NCBI GenBank assembly: GCA_029558215.1
Contig: JAKQFZ010000346.1
Coordinates: 1-32,250 of the forward strand
Direction of reading: 5' to 3'
DNA length: 32,250 bases
DNA from: Candidatus Omnitrophota bacterium
Lineage (GTDB): Bacteria; Hinthialibacterota; Hinthialibacteria; JAKQFZ01
A program made the translations under genes and the position numbers. The first letter of the stretch is position 1, and each line of letters starts with the position of its first letter. This document shows positions 1 through 7,464 of this stretch, piece by piece. Below the pieces are notes generated by a model, which was not told the DNA's origin, did not search any database, and worked only from the letters and a program-made list of their open reading frames with translations.

Positions 1-1
1 C

Positions 2-229
2 TTTAGGAATGGTGGCTATGAGAGCTCCACAATGACACTCAGCGCTGGCTACAGTTACAAGTTCACCCTGTTCGAGGACAATGATCCGTTCAATATGTTT
101 GACACAGTCAAGGATGTGAAGATATCCTACTATAGTGGAACCGGCGAAGAGGTTCTCGAGCAGGAGTCTTGGATCTTCAAGCGAGAAGCCTTGGGGATTT
201 GGCGGATCATCGAGATGTCGCTTCCCTAA
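2..229 (+). CDS. C-terminal end of an unidentified protein (cut by window edge)
   Basis: An open frame runs in from the left edge and stops with TAA at 227-229. About 75 residues are visible. They read as a mixed beta-rich domain with many aromatic and acidic residues, including an FTLFEDNDPFNMFD stretch. The in-frame ATG at 32 has no convincing ribosome binding site, and the frame is open upstream of it, so this is most likely the tail of a longer gene. I do not recognise the family. It points the same way as the following gene but is separated from it by about 80 bases holding a GC-rich hairpin, so it may be a separate transcription unit. Confidence 0.55.
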   Translation, partial: FRNGGYESSTMTLSAGYSYKFTLFEDNDPFNMFDTVKDVKISYYSGTGEEVLEQESWIFKREALGIWRIIEMSLP

Positions 230-272
230 GCAGATCCGCTGCGGACGGGACGACACTTTGAGAAAGGATATC

Positions 273-296
273 GAGGCCGGCGGACCCGCCGGCCTC
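273..296 (+). promoter_or_regulatory. GC-rich 11-bp perfect hairpin in the leader of the YvyF-like gene
   Basis: Arms GAGGCCGGCGG (273-283) and CCGCCGGCCTC (286-296) are perfectly complementary with only two bases between them. No T-run follows, so it is not a textbook intrinsic terminator. It lies 13 bases before the ATG at 310, which has no Shine-Dalgarno sequence of its own. An AAAGGA is present at 263-268, just before the hairpin. It could be an end-of-gene structure for the upstream gene or could affect translation of the next one. Confidence 0.5.
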
Positions 297-309
297 ACCA
301 CTATCAACC

Positions 310-762
310 ATGGCACTTATCAACTGTCGCAAATGCAACAAGCTGTTCATGAGCCTGAAATGGCCTATCTGTCCGGAGTGTCTCAAGGAGGAGGAGGAGA
401 TTCTGACTCAAGTCCAGCACTATCTTCGGGACCATCCCAAAGAATCGCTGGATGAAGTGGTTGAGGCTCTCGATGTGGACAAGGCACTCATCATGAAGTT
501 CATCCGAGAGAAGAGGCTGATCATCTCTGCGGGTTCTTCAGTACGTCTGACATGCAGTTCCTGCGGAGCACCGGTTCTTTCCGGAACCCTCTGCAGGGCG
601 TGTCAAGCCCGACTGACAGGAGGTGCCTCTCCGTCTTCCGAATCCAAAGAGACCACCAAACCAAGTGAAAGCCAAGCGCCGAAGTCAACCATGACCGACA
701 GCAGATTCCGCTCCCATGGTGGTGGGAGTTCCAGTATTAAGGACAAGTTTCAAAGAGGCTGA
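310..762 (+). CDS. YvyF-like zinc-ribbon / HTH protein
   Basis: The protein has 150 residues. It opens with two CxxC knuckles (C6/C9 and C21/C24), continues with a helical HTH-like segment (about residues 30-70, including IMKFIREKRL) and then has a second pair of knuckles (C82/C85 and C95/C98), followed by a Ser/Thr/Lys-rich, probably disordered tail. The order knuckle, acidic EEEE stretch, helical LRDHP...IMKFIRE segment resembles the Firmicute flagellar-region protein YvyF (TIGR03826 family). Members of that group sit beside flgM and flgK, but none of those genes is here. The molecular role is unknown; binding of nucleic acid or protein through zinc ribbons is inference. The start has no visible Shine-Dalgarno, but the first CxxC lies five residues after it, so a later start is unlikely. 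The stop is 7 bases before the nanE-like start, suggesting cotranscription. Confidence 0.75.
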   Translation: MALINCRKCNKLFMSLKWPICPECLKEEEEILTQVQHYLRDHPKESLDEVVEALDVDKALIMKFIREKRLIISAGSSVRLTCSSCGAPVLSGTLCRACQARLTGGASPSSESKETTKPSESQAPKSTMTDSRFRSHGGGSSSIKDKFQRG

Positions 763-769
763 GCAGGCC

Positions 770-1456
770 ATGCTCCCATTTCCGAAGGGACTTGTCGTTT
801 CTTGTCAGTCCAATCCGGGTGACGCGCTGCATGGATCACATTTCATGCAGGCGATGGCAGTGGCGGCGCAGAAGGGTGGGGCGGTTGCGATTCGAGCCAA
901 TGGTCCGGCAGACATTGCAGCGATCAAAGCGGTGACTGCACTTCCGGTGATCGGTATCTGGCGCATCTATGATCCGGGCTGCGAGGTCTACATCACGCCC
1001 ACCTTTGAATCGGCACAGGTGATCCGGAGTGCTGGAGCCGAAGTGATCGCTTTCGACGCAACATCGAGGAAGAGGCCAAAGAGTTTGACGCTGGCGGAAT
1101 TGGTGCGGCAGTTGAAGGCTCTGAACACTCCCTTGATGGCCGATATTTCGACCTATGAAGAGGGCTGTCGGGCTGCAGAACTTGGAGTGGATATCATCGC
1201 AACGACGCTGGCTGGATTCACCGGTGGACAGAGGATGGAGCACGGAGCCCCTGATCTGAATCTTTTGCAGCAACTGATTGCCAATGTCAACCTGCCTGTC
1301 ATAGCTGAAGGCAGGTATACGACTCCGGAGCTGGTGCGTCAGGCGATGCAGATGGGAGCCTATGCCGTTGTAGTTGGTAAGGCGATCACGCAGCCTGAAT
1401 TCATTGTGCGGAAATTTGTGCAAGGCGTGAGCGGGTGCCAGTCGGTTTCAGGTTGA
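770..1456 (+). CDS. nanE: N-acylglucosamine-6-phosphate 2-epimerase, NanE-like
   Basis: The 228-residue TIM-barrel protein matches NanE, which interconverts ManNAc-6-P and GlcNAc-6-P in sialic acid and amino-sugar metabolism in the cytoplasm. Family landmarks are VVSCQ near the N-terminus, AIRANG (residues 40-45), EVYITPT, MADISTYEEG, TTLAGFT and PVIAEGR with Glu180. I chose the ATG at 770 because AAAGAGG lies 11 bases upstream; the longer frame from 716 overlaps the previous gene and adds residues not typical of the family. Where NanE proteins usually have IGI(I/Y/W)K, this one has IGIWR (Arg65) at the position of the catalytic lysine, while the catalytic glutamate is kept. It may be an active variant or a divergent paralogue. 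No nanA, nanK or nagB is visible in the window. Confidence 0.82.
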   Translation: MLPFPKGLVVSCQSNPGDALHGSHFMQAMAVAAQKGGAVAIRANGPADIAAIKAVTALPVIGIWRIYDPGCEVYITPTFESAQVIRSAGAEVIAFDATSRKRPKSLTLAELVRQLKALNTPLMADISTYEEGCRAAELGVDIIATTLAGFTGGQRMEHGAPDLNLLQQLIANVNLPVIAEGRYTTPELVRQAMQMGAYAVVVGKAITQPEFIVRKFVQGVSGCQSVSG

Positions 1457-1524
1457 CTTGCATCGCCACTCTTCACAATAATGGTTTCTGGTTTTGTACC
1501 GTAGGACAGGAAAGGAGACCGCAA

Positions 1525-2751
1525 ATGCGTTTGTCGGTTCTGAAAGAAACAAGGGATGCTGAAGCCGGAAGATGGACGGCTCTGTTTGTCTGGGGGATCG
1601 TTTTCCTGCTCGCCAGTCCGTTTGTATCCCAATGCGACGGCAGGGCATTCAGACTGATTTCGGTGGAAGCGGAAGCCGAGGGGGTCAACGACGAATCGTA
1701 CAAACTGGCGGTTTCACGTGCGCAACAGACCGCCGTTGAACAGGCCTTGGGTCTGCTCATTCCACGTAGTAGAATAGAAGCGAATCGTCAGGCTCTTCTC
1801 GACGCGATTCTCTACCATGCCGAGCAGTATACGGCGACCTCTGAGATTACTTTTACGTTCCGACGTGATCGGGATCTGTCCAACATTGACGACATCGGCA
1901 GTTCTATTGTTGGAGCCAGGTATCACGTGGACATGGGCGCCCTTGAAAACAAACTGGATGAGGTTGGTCTTCTGGGTGAGAGCGAGCCTGTCGCTACGGT
2001 CATATTCGCACTGGATTGCGAAGTGGACGGGGTTGTGTTTGATGCCACGGCTGCCCGTGAGATCTTTGTGAGGGAGTTGGCGGCAAACGCTTTCAAACTT
2101 CTTGACTCTGAGGAGATTCGAAGCACCCTCCATGGAACACGATCCGAAGGCACAGAGCAAGAGGATTGGGCTTTCGAAGTTGGCAAGGAATTTGCTGTTG
2201 ACTATGTCTTGTTGGTGAAGGGTAGCGGACTTGCTCAGGAAAAGTCGGTGCTTCTGACCAAGACACTTTACCCCTGTGATACTACGCTCACAGCCCGTGT
2301 GTTCGATTTGCGGACTCGGAAGATCTCCGATTCAGAGGAGTTCTCCGGAAAATCAGAAGCAGAAACTCTGAGCGTCGCGGCTGCCGACGGTTTCAGCAAT
2401 GCGGCGGATTTCATTGCCAGGACACTTTTCCCACGTGTTCGCACCGCATGGCGTGAACGATACTGGAAGGGTAACACCATACAGATCGATCTGTCTGAAG
2501 TAAACTATGCGAGTTGCCACAAGCTGCTTCGTGAACTGCGGTCGCTCAGTTGGGTGAATTCTGCCAGACGGGTGAAACTGGTGGATGACACTGCCGTGCT
2601 AAGTGTCACCGTTCGCGACGATTCCGCTGGGCTGGCCAACACGATGATTCATTTGCCAGGTATCTCCATGGAGTTGGTCGAAGTAAGCGCAACCAAGATC
2701 GTTGCCAAGACCAAACCACCCAAGAGGATTCTGCCCGTTCGGAAGGACTGA
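1525..2751 (+). CDS. Exported protein with FlgT/LPP20-like N-terminal domain
   Basis: The protein has 408 residues. AGGAAAGGAG just before the ATG at 1525 fixes this start over the upstream ATG at 1435. The N-terminus has a hydrophobic segment (about residues 18-36, ALFVWGIVFLLASPFV), a signal peptide or membrane anchor. Next comes a domain with the pattern AVSRAQQTAVEQALG, typical of the N-terminal fold shared by the flagellar protein FlgT and LPP20-type lipoproteins, in which each helix starts with an alternating A..A..A pattern. The middle (about residues 210-320) resembles an envelope protein that assesses AVDYVLLVKG-type beta strands. No enzyme motif is visible. It is followed after 11 bases by proA. 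A role in envelope or flagellar T-ring-like structures is inference only. Confidence 0.6.
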   Translation: MRLSVLKETRDAEAGRWTALFVWGIVFLLASPFVSQCDGRAFRLISVEAEAEGVNDESYKLAVSRAQQTAVEQALGLLIPRSRIEANRQALLDAILYHAEQYTATSEITFTFRRDRDLSNIDDIGSSIVGARYHVDMGALENKLDEVGLLGESEPVATVIFALDCEVDGVVFDATAAREIFVRELAANAFKLLDSEEIRSTLHGTRSEGTEQEDWAFEVGKEFAVDYVLLVKGSGLAQEKSVLLTKTLYPCDTTLTARVFDLRTRKISDSEEFSGKSEAETLSVAAADGFSNAADFIARTLFPRVRTAWRERYWKGNTIQIDLSEVNYASCHKLLRELRSLSWVNSARRVKLVDDTAVLSVTVRDDSAGLANTMIHLPGISMELVEVSATKIVAKTKPPKRILPVRKD

Positions 2752-2762
2752 CACGCATACTC

Positions 2763-4019
2763 ATGGACTGCAATCAACAGGTCAGCGCGATTGTTCAACA
2801 GGCGAAAGCCTGCTGTGTTGTGATGCGTCAGCTTGGCTCTGCCACAAAGAGCGGCGTGCTTCTTGAGGTGGCGAGGCAGATTCGTTCTCGTGGCGACTTC
2901 ATCCAACAGGAGAATCGAAAGGATCTCGAGTTTGGCAGAAGCAAGGGGCTTTCACCGGCGCTCTTGGAGCGCCTGGAACTCACCCCGAAGCGAATTGAGG
3001 AAATGGCCACGGGCGTTGAGGAAATTGTTGCCCTGCCCGATCCTGTCGGTGAAGTGACACGAATGTGGCGCAGACCCAACGGAATGCAGGTCGGAAGGAT
3101 GCGCGTTCCACTGGGTGTTATTGCAATCATCTACGAGTCGCGTCCCAATGTTACCATTGACGCTGCGTCTTTGTGTTTCAAGTCTGGCAACGTCTCTGTT
3201 TTGCGTGGGGGTTCCGAAGCGGCTCATTCCAACGAAGCATTGATCTCAGTCTTCAGGAGAGCGTGCGTTGCCAAGGGTGTTCCGGCCGAAGTCGTTTCCT
3301 CGCTGGGAACGACTGAACGTGATGCAGTTCAAGCGCTTCTGAAGATGGATGCCTATGTGGACGTTGTCATCCCACGCGGTGGCAAGAGTCTCATCCGAAA
3401 TGTGATGGAGAACTCCACTATTCCGGTCATCAAGCACTATGAAGGTATCTGTCATCTCTTTGTAGACAGAGCGGCCGATCTGGAAATGGCGCTGCGGCTG
3501 ACTGTGAACGCCAAGGTTCAACGGCCAGGAACGTGTAACGCTTTGGAGACGCTTCTGGTTCATCGAGAAGTTGCTGCGGAGTTTCTGCCAAAGGTCTGTG
3601 ACGCCTTGACTCAAGCGGGTGTCCAGATGCTTGGGTGCGAAGAGACACGGAGCATCTGCCCGCAAGTCAAATCAGCTACCGAAGAGGATTGGTCCACGGA
3701 GTACCTTGATCTCATCCTTTCCATTCGTGTCGTTCGAGATTTTGATGAAGCGGTTGCCCACATCGAGAAATACGGATCGCATCATACGGACACCATCGTG
3801 ACGCGGGACTGGGAAACAGCACACCGGTTCGTGCAACAGGTGGATTCATCGTCCGTCATGGTAAATGTCTCCACCCGTTTTTCGGATGGGTTTCAGTACG
3901 GCCTGGGGGCGGAAATCGGAATCAGCACGGACAAACTCCATGCTCGAGGCCCCATGGGTTTGGAGGAACTGACCACACAGAAATTCATCGTCTTCGGCAA
4001 CGGTCAGGAGCGCACGTAG
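2763..4019 (+). CDS. proA: Glutamate-5-semialdehyde dehydrogenase (gamma-glutamyl phosphate reductase)
   Basis: The 418-residue protein is a full-length ProA. The enzyme reduces gamma-glutamyl phosphate with NADPH to glutamate-5-semialdehyde, the second step of proline synthesis in the cytoplasm. Diagnostic segments are VPLGVIAIIYESRPNVT, the catalytic-cysteine motif QRPGTCNALE (Cys258), GSHHTDTIV, SSSVMVNVSTRFSDG and the C-terminal HARGPMGLEELTTQK. Length agrees with the family (about 415-420). The gene begins 11 bases after the secreted FlgT-like gene, so it is probably the last gene of the 310-4019 operon. Its proB partner (glutamate kinase) is not in the window, so proline synthesis genes are split in this genome. 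It ends 15 bases from the convergent MAF gene. Confidence 0.97.
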   Translation: MDCNQQVSAIVQQAKACCVVMRQLGSATKSGVLLEVARQIRSRGDFIQQENRKDLEFGRSKGLSPALLERLELTPKRIEEMATGVEEIVALPDPVGEVTRMWRRPNGMQVGRMRVPLGVIAIIYESRPNVTIDAASLCFKSGNVSVLRGGSEAAHSNEALISVFRRACVAKGVPAEVVSSLGTTERDAVQALLKMDAYVDVVIPRGGKSLIRNVMENSTIPVIKHYEGICHLFVDRAADLEMALRLTVNAKVQRPGTCNALETLLVHREVAAEFLPKVCDALTQAGVQMLGCEETRSICPQVKSATEEDWSTEYLDLILSIRVVRDFDEAVAHIEKYGSHHTDTIVTRDWETAHRFVQQVDSSSVMVNVSTRFSDGFQYGLGAEIGISTDKLHARGPMGLEELTTQKFIVFGNGQERT

Positions 4020-4034
4020 CGTCTTCTCCGCTCT

Positions 4035-5954
4035 TCACGAAAACCTGGGGATAATCTCCTCGATCAAAGAAATCGCCTCGCTCGAACAAATCCGAATTGC
4101 GTCAAAGAGCAGTTTGCGACGTTTGACGAACTCGATGGCACGCTCCTTCTGCTGCTCGGGCGTTGAGGCTCTCTTGAGGCGCTGCGAGAACAGGAAATGC
4201 ACTCCGGCGATATAGCGTTGAAGAAACGCGAGAGCCAGATGGTAGGTGCCCATCTGATCCAGCAGTGTATTCATTTCCTTCATCTGTCGCTCGGCCTGCT
4301 TGGCGCTGCTGCGTTCGCCCTGGAAGAACTCCTCAAGTGAAACCGACAGACGATACCCACGCTGAGCGGACTCCCTTGCAGTATCGAGCTGCGCTTGTGC
4401 AGTTCGAAGCCCCTGAACAATCATCTGTATCTGCTCTGTGGATGGGCTGGGCTTGAGACACCCTTCCAACTTCTCTCTGATCGGTTGACGACTCTGGCAG
4501 TACTGAGCGATGGCATCGGCGAGCGTCATGATCTGGGTGCCCTGCTTGCTGGCGCCACCTTCTGTTGCGTCTATGACAGTCTGTTTGGTCTGATGGAACT
4601 CGCGCTCGAATTGCCGCAGGTAGACATAAAGAATGTCCAGACTGGGGACTTCGGGTGCAGTGATGCCTGGAACCCAGAAGACCTTTCGCCTCTGAAGTTT
4701 GCTTGGATCATGAGGGTCTGAAATGATCACATGGTTGCGATCGTTTGGATCCTTGCGGTATCTGCCGCGCAAAGAAGCACCGGCGACGTGCGTTGGCCCT
4801 TCTTCGGGGGGAAGAGCCAAATCCAAACCGACCAGAATGATCGGATCGCACCCCATCATTCGCGCCAGGTAGAATGACGTGTGCGCCACCGTGTTTCCCT
4901 TCTCCAGAAAACCAATCTGCCCCAACGTCTGTTCCAGCCACTGAACAATTCTCAGTCCTTTGATCCCGACAAACATTTTCTGTCCCGCAAACTTGGACTG
5001 AACCTTGGAGTAACACTCGGAGTCGAACGCCAGAATCGAGTCGTTCACAACATCCGTTCGGTTGAAGTGCTTCAGTGTCGTCTCCGAGGGATCGATCGTC
5101 GTGACGATGTGAGGAGTGATGCCTCGCTCCCGCAAAGTCTGGAAGGAGGTGTTCACGGTAATGATCAACGCGGAGTCCTGCACTTGCCTCAGTAGTTCGA
5201 TGTTCTTGTCCAAGGATGGGCCTGCCGCAACGACCACCGCGGGACATCCTGTGAATTTCCCCTCGAAATTCGCCACGCCTGTTGCATGCACAGAATCAGG
5301 GAGATTCAGAATCACGTTACGCTGAAACTCAGTGCCCTTCAGGAGTGCAGTCTGAACATCCGAACGTCCTTGCAGCACCATATCAATGACTCGTTGAGTG
5401 GCATCCTGATAGAACTCCGGATACAGTGAGATGGACGGGCGATGATCGATCAATCTGACGCCACCCAACAACGCTTTTAGAATTCTCTCCCGAAGAGCAA
5501 CGGAGAATTCTGTGAGCGCATCACCACAGACGATACTCAGCCGGGCGTCGCTGAGAAGATGAGACAGATCGCTGTGCTCCAGAGCCTTTCGCAGAATTTG
5601 AGGGCTGCGCTCAATCACAAGGCAGAAACCCATCTGACTTTCAACGGCTCTGAATAGTTCCAACAGATGGTGCCCCATGCCAATGCCAAAGACGACGAAA
5701 CTGTCCCCAGGTTCAGGAGCCAGTGACTGGATCATCCGCGATGCTTCGCGCTTTGGATCCCGTGCGCTGTGCAGCAGGATACGGCTACCTTGCTCATTGT
5801 CGGCTGCCAAGCTGAAAAGACCTGATGGAGTCTCCACCGCAGAGAGCGTAAATCCTGCCGGTGAAACATCCTTTTGCTCAAGATGCAACAGTTCTGCCGC
5901 AAGCGCCGGATTGGTCTGATCCAAAGCTGCGAGATTCTTCTGAAGCACATCCAT
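4035..5954 (-). CDS. Motility accessory factor family protein (DUF115 / MptE-like)
   Basis: The 639-residue protein belongs to the MAF (DUF115) family, putative glycosyltransferases that attach nonulosonic-type sugars to flagellin. An N-terminal Rossmann-like part contains VVFGIGMGHHLLELF (about residues 84-100). The central MptE-like domain starts with the glycine motif VVVAAGPSLDKN (about residues 237-250) and continues with ITVNTSFQTLRERGITPHIVTTIDPS and GCDPIILVGLDLAL. The C-terminal third is helical and charged (coiled-coil like). I chose the ATG at 5954 because AAGGAGA lies just upstream; the longer frame to 6005 has no such site. The gene follows the methyltransferase gene on the same strand with a 133-base gap. 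Sugar donor and acceptor cannot be read from the sequence, and no flagellin gene is in view. Confidence 0.87.
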   Translation of the reverse strand: MDVLQKNLAALDQTNPALAAELLHLEQKDVSPAGFTLSAVETPSGLFSLAADNEQGSRILLHSARDPKREASRMIQSLAPEPGDSFVVFGIGMGHHLLELFRAVESQMGFCLVIERSPQILRKALEHSDLSHLLSDARLSIVCGDALTEFSVALRERILKALLGGVRLIDHRPSISLYPEFYQDATQRVIDMVLQGRSDVQTALLKGTEFQRNVILNLPDSVHATGVANFEGKFTGCPAVVVAAGPSLDKNIELLRQVQDSALIITVNTSFQTLRERGITPHIVTTIDPSETTLKHFNRTDVVNDSILAFDSECYSKVQSKFAGQKMFVGIKGLRIVQWLEQTLGQIGFLEKGNTVAHTSFYLARMMGCDPIILVGLDLALPPEEGPTHVAGASLRGRYRKDPNDRNHVIISDPHDPSKLQRRKVFWVPGITAPEVPSLDILYVYLRQFEREFHQTKQTVIDATEGGASKQGTQIMTLADAIAQYCQSRQPIREKLEGCLKPSPSTEQIQMIVQGLRTAQAQLDTARESAQRGYRLSVSLEEFFQGERSSAKQAERQMKEMNTLLDQMGTYHLALAFLQRYIAGVHFLFSQRLKRASTPEQQKERAIEFVKRRKLLFDAIRICSSEAISLIEEIIPRFS

Positions 5955-6087
5955 GTTTGGTCGTCTCCTTACCGCACAACGGACAAAGATCATCTCCGTT
6001 GCCAACTACAGGCTTGTCAGTGCAAACCCACATGAACAAGCGTACCTTCTGTGCCAATCTGAGTCAAGGTCGCAGCCCCTTGCTGCT

Positions 6088-7197
6088 CTATGGAATGGCT
6101 GCCAGCACAACCTCATCAGAGAATCGGGCACTGTCCAGGGATTGCTGCACACCCGGAATGAGCTCCTTGATCTTCTCCACAACGGATGGGTCATCCAGGT
6201 GGTAAGACATCTGCGTTGCCCATTCATAGGCATCCATACCGAAGTACCAGACTGCGGCAGGAGCCAATGAGGCATTTGCAAAGGCCGTGGCGAGAGAGTT
6301 GTCGCTGAAGATATGAATGTGACCCATCGGATTCAGATGGCGAACCAATGAATCGTTCCACTGACTTTGTATCGCAGTTCCAAGGCACTCCCAGCGTGGC
6401 ACTTCTGCGATGACCATTCCCTTGTGTTGTGACAAGTGCTTGCGGGCAGCATTGAGGAATTGCACCGGTTCGGCGACATGCTCAATCACTCCCCAAAATG
6501 TGATTAGATCATATTCCGGCAGCGACAGATCGTTGCTCAGAAAATCCTCGGCACGAAGATCGATCTCAAAATGCCTCTTACAATAATCCCTGCTGGACTC
6601 GCTCAGTTCAATCCCGTCCGCGTTCAGTCCGAGAAGGTGACAGGCATAGACAAAGTGTCCGCCACCGGCACCGACATCGAGAATGCGTTCAGGTTTTGTG
6701 CCGTGGACGCGCTCGAACTCCGCCAGAGCCCACTGTGCCTTGGGTGTGGCGACCTGCTTCACGCGAGTCTCACTAGTGCGTCTGTCGGTGTAGGTGGATG
6801 CGATAGGAGCATCCTCAGAGTAGAAGCGGTCTAAGGCCCTCTGCCCAGGTCGGTTGATGACAAACCGATGTGTGCAAGACAGACATTCATGATAGCGCGC
6901 ATTATAGATCTGGACACTGAACCGGCTTTGCTCTGCCGGTGCATTGCAGATTGGACACGCCTGAACGATTTCAATCTCCGGGGAAGAGAAGAGGGCGCTG
7001 CGAGTCTTCTTGACATGCTCCACCTGCGCACGAAAATCCTCCAGCACATCGAGTTTCAGCGACAAAATGTCAATCGGCTTACCGTAGGTTGCATGCACGG
7101 TGAAGGTCTTGCGCGATTTATCAGGGGACTCCCACATTTCGAAGGGCTCTGTCGAACATTGGCCCGAAAGGGACGTCGTTCTCTTCCAAATGGACAT
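6088..7197 (-). CDS. Class I SAM-dependent methyltransferase with N-terminal zinc knuckle
   Basis: The 369-residue protein has a leading region of about 75 residues, then a zinc knuckle made by CPIC (81/84) and CLSC (105/108), then a Methyltransf_23-type domain. SAM motif I is ILDVGAGGG (about 172-180), the acidic strand-2 residue follows in GIELS, and the post-motif LITFWGVIEHVAEP matches motif IV. This architecture, Zn ribbon plus methyltransferase, is common in glycan and nucleotide-sugar C- or O-methyltransferases from surface polysaccharide clusters. The start has GGAG 9 bases upstream, and a TATAAT lies 26-31 bases from the ATG. It is upstream of the MAF gene on the same strand, suggesting a shared role in surface glycan modification. 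The acceptor is unknown. Confidence 0.88.
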   Translation of the reverse strand: MSIWKRTTSLSGQCSTEPFEMWESPDKSRKTFTVHATYGKPIDILSLKLDVLEDFRAQVEHVKKTRSALFSSPEIEIVQACPICNAPAEQSRFSVQIYNARYHECLSCTHRFVINRPGQRALDRFYSEDAPIASTYTDRRTSETRVKQVATPKAQWALAEFERVHGTKPERILDVGAGGGHFVYACHLLGLNADGIELSESSRDYCKRHFEIDLRAEDFLSNDLSLPEYDLITFWGVIEHVAEPVQFLNAARKHLSQHKGMVIAEVPRWECLGTAIQSQWNDSLVRHLNPMGHIHIFSDNSLATAFANASLAPAAVWYFGMDAYEWATQMSYHLDDPSVVEKIKELIPGVQQSLDSARFSDEVVLAAIP

Positions 7198-7222
7198 GAT
7201 GATTCACTCCGTTGACAAACAC

Positions 7223-7228
7223 ATTATA
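7223..7228 (-). promoter_or_regulatory. Perfect -10 box for the methyltransferase-MAF operon
   Basis: The minus strand has TATAAT here. No good -35 hexamer lies 16-18 bases upstream, so activity would rest on the -10 or on an activator. The inferred 5' leader would be about 20 bases and carries the GGAG ribosome site. Confidence 0.4.
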
Positions 7229-7371
7229 TCTGATGACGTATCGTATATGTTTATCAGTAACATAGTCAAACCACGTCAGCGGTTTACTTTGCTGCTTTCA
7301 AGAAGATCTGGTGTACAAATGACACAACATCCGGTCTTGGGATATCCCTCATTTGTTGCCAAGACTTGGGA

Positions 7372-7400
7372 TTGAAAAGGTGGCTTCTATAGGCTACATT
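7372..7400 (+). promoter_or_regulatory. Sigma-70-like promoter for the ankyrin-repeat gene
   Basis: TTGAAA (7372-7377), a 17-base spacer and TACATT (7395-7400). The same pair of hexamers with the same spacing occurs in front of perR at 28173-28201, which strengthens both calls. The ankyrin gene starts 64 bases downstream of the -10 box. Confidence 0.55.
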
Positions 7401-7464
7401 TAGGAAGTTCCGGACAGAATTGTGCTCTGCAGCTCTATACGGATATGCAGGAGGCCTTGAAGCG

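Noticed and set aside
836..1423. Long antisense open frame opposite the nanE-like gene
   Set aside because: No family similarity, no ribosome site; it is the complement of a recognised coding frame. The same applies to the other long antisense frames, such as 8613-9569 and 28796-29587.
1710..1725. parS-like sequence (11 of 16 positions match TGTTTCACGTGAAACA)
   Set aside because: Only one half-site plus core matches, it lies inside a coding region about 20 kb from parB, and no second copy is seen.
7212..7240. TTGACA as a plus-strand promoter -35 near the methyltransferase start
   Set aside because: No acceptable -10 hexamer at 16-18 bases; the ankyrin promoter at 7372-7400 fits better.
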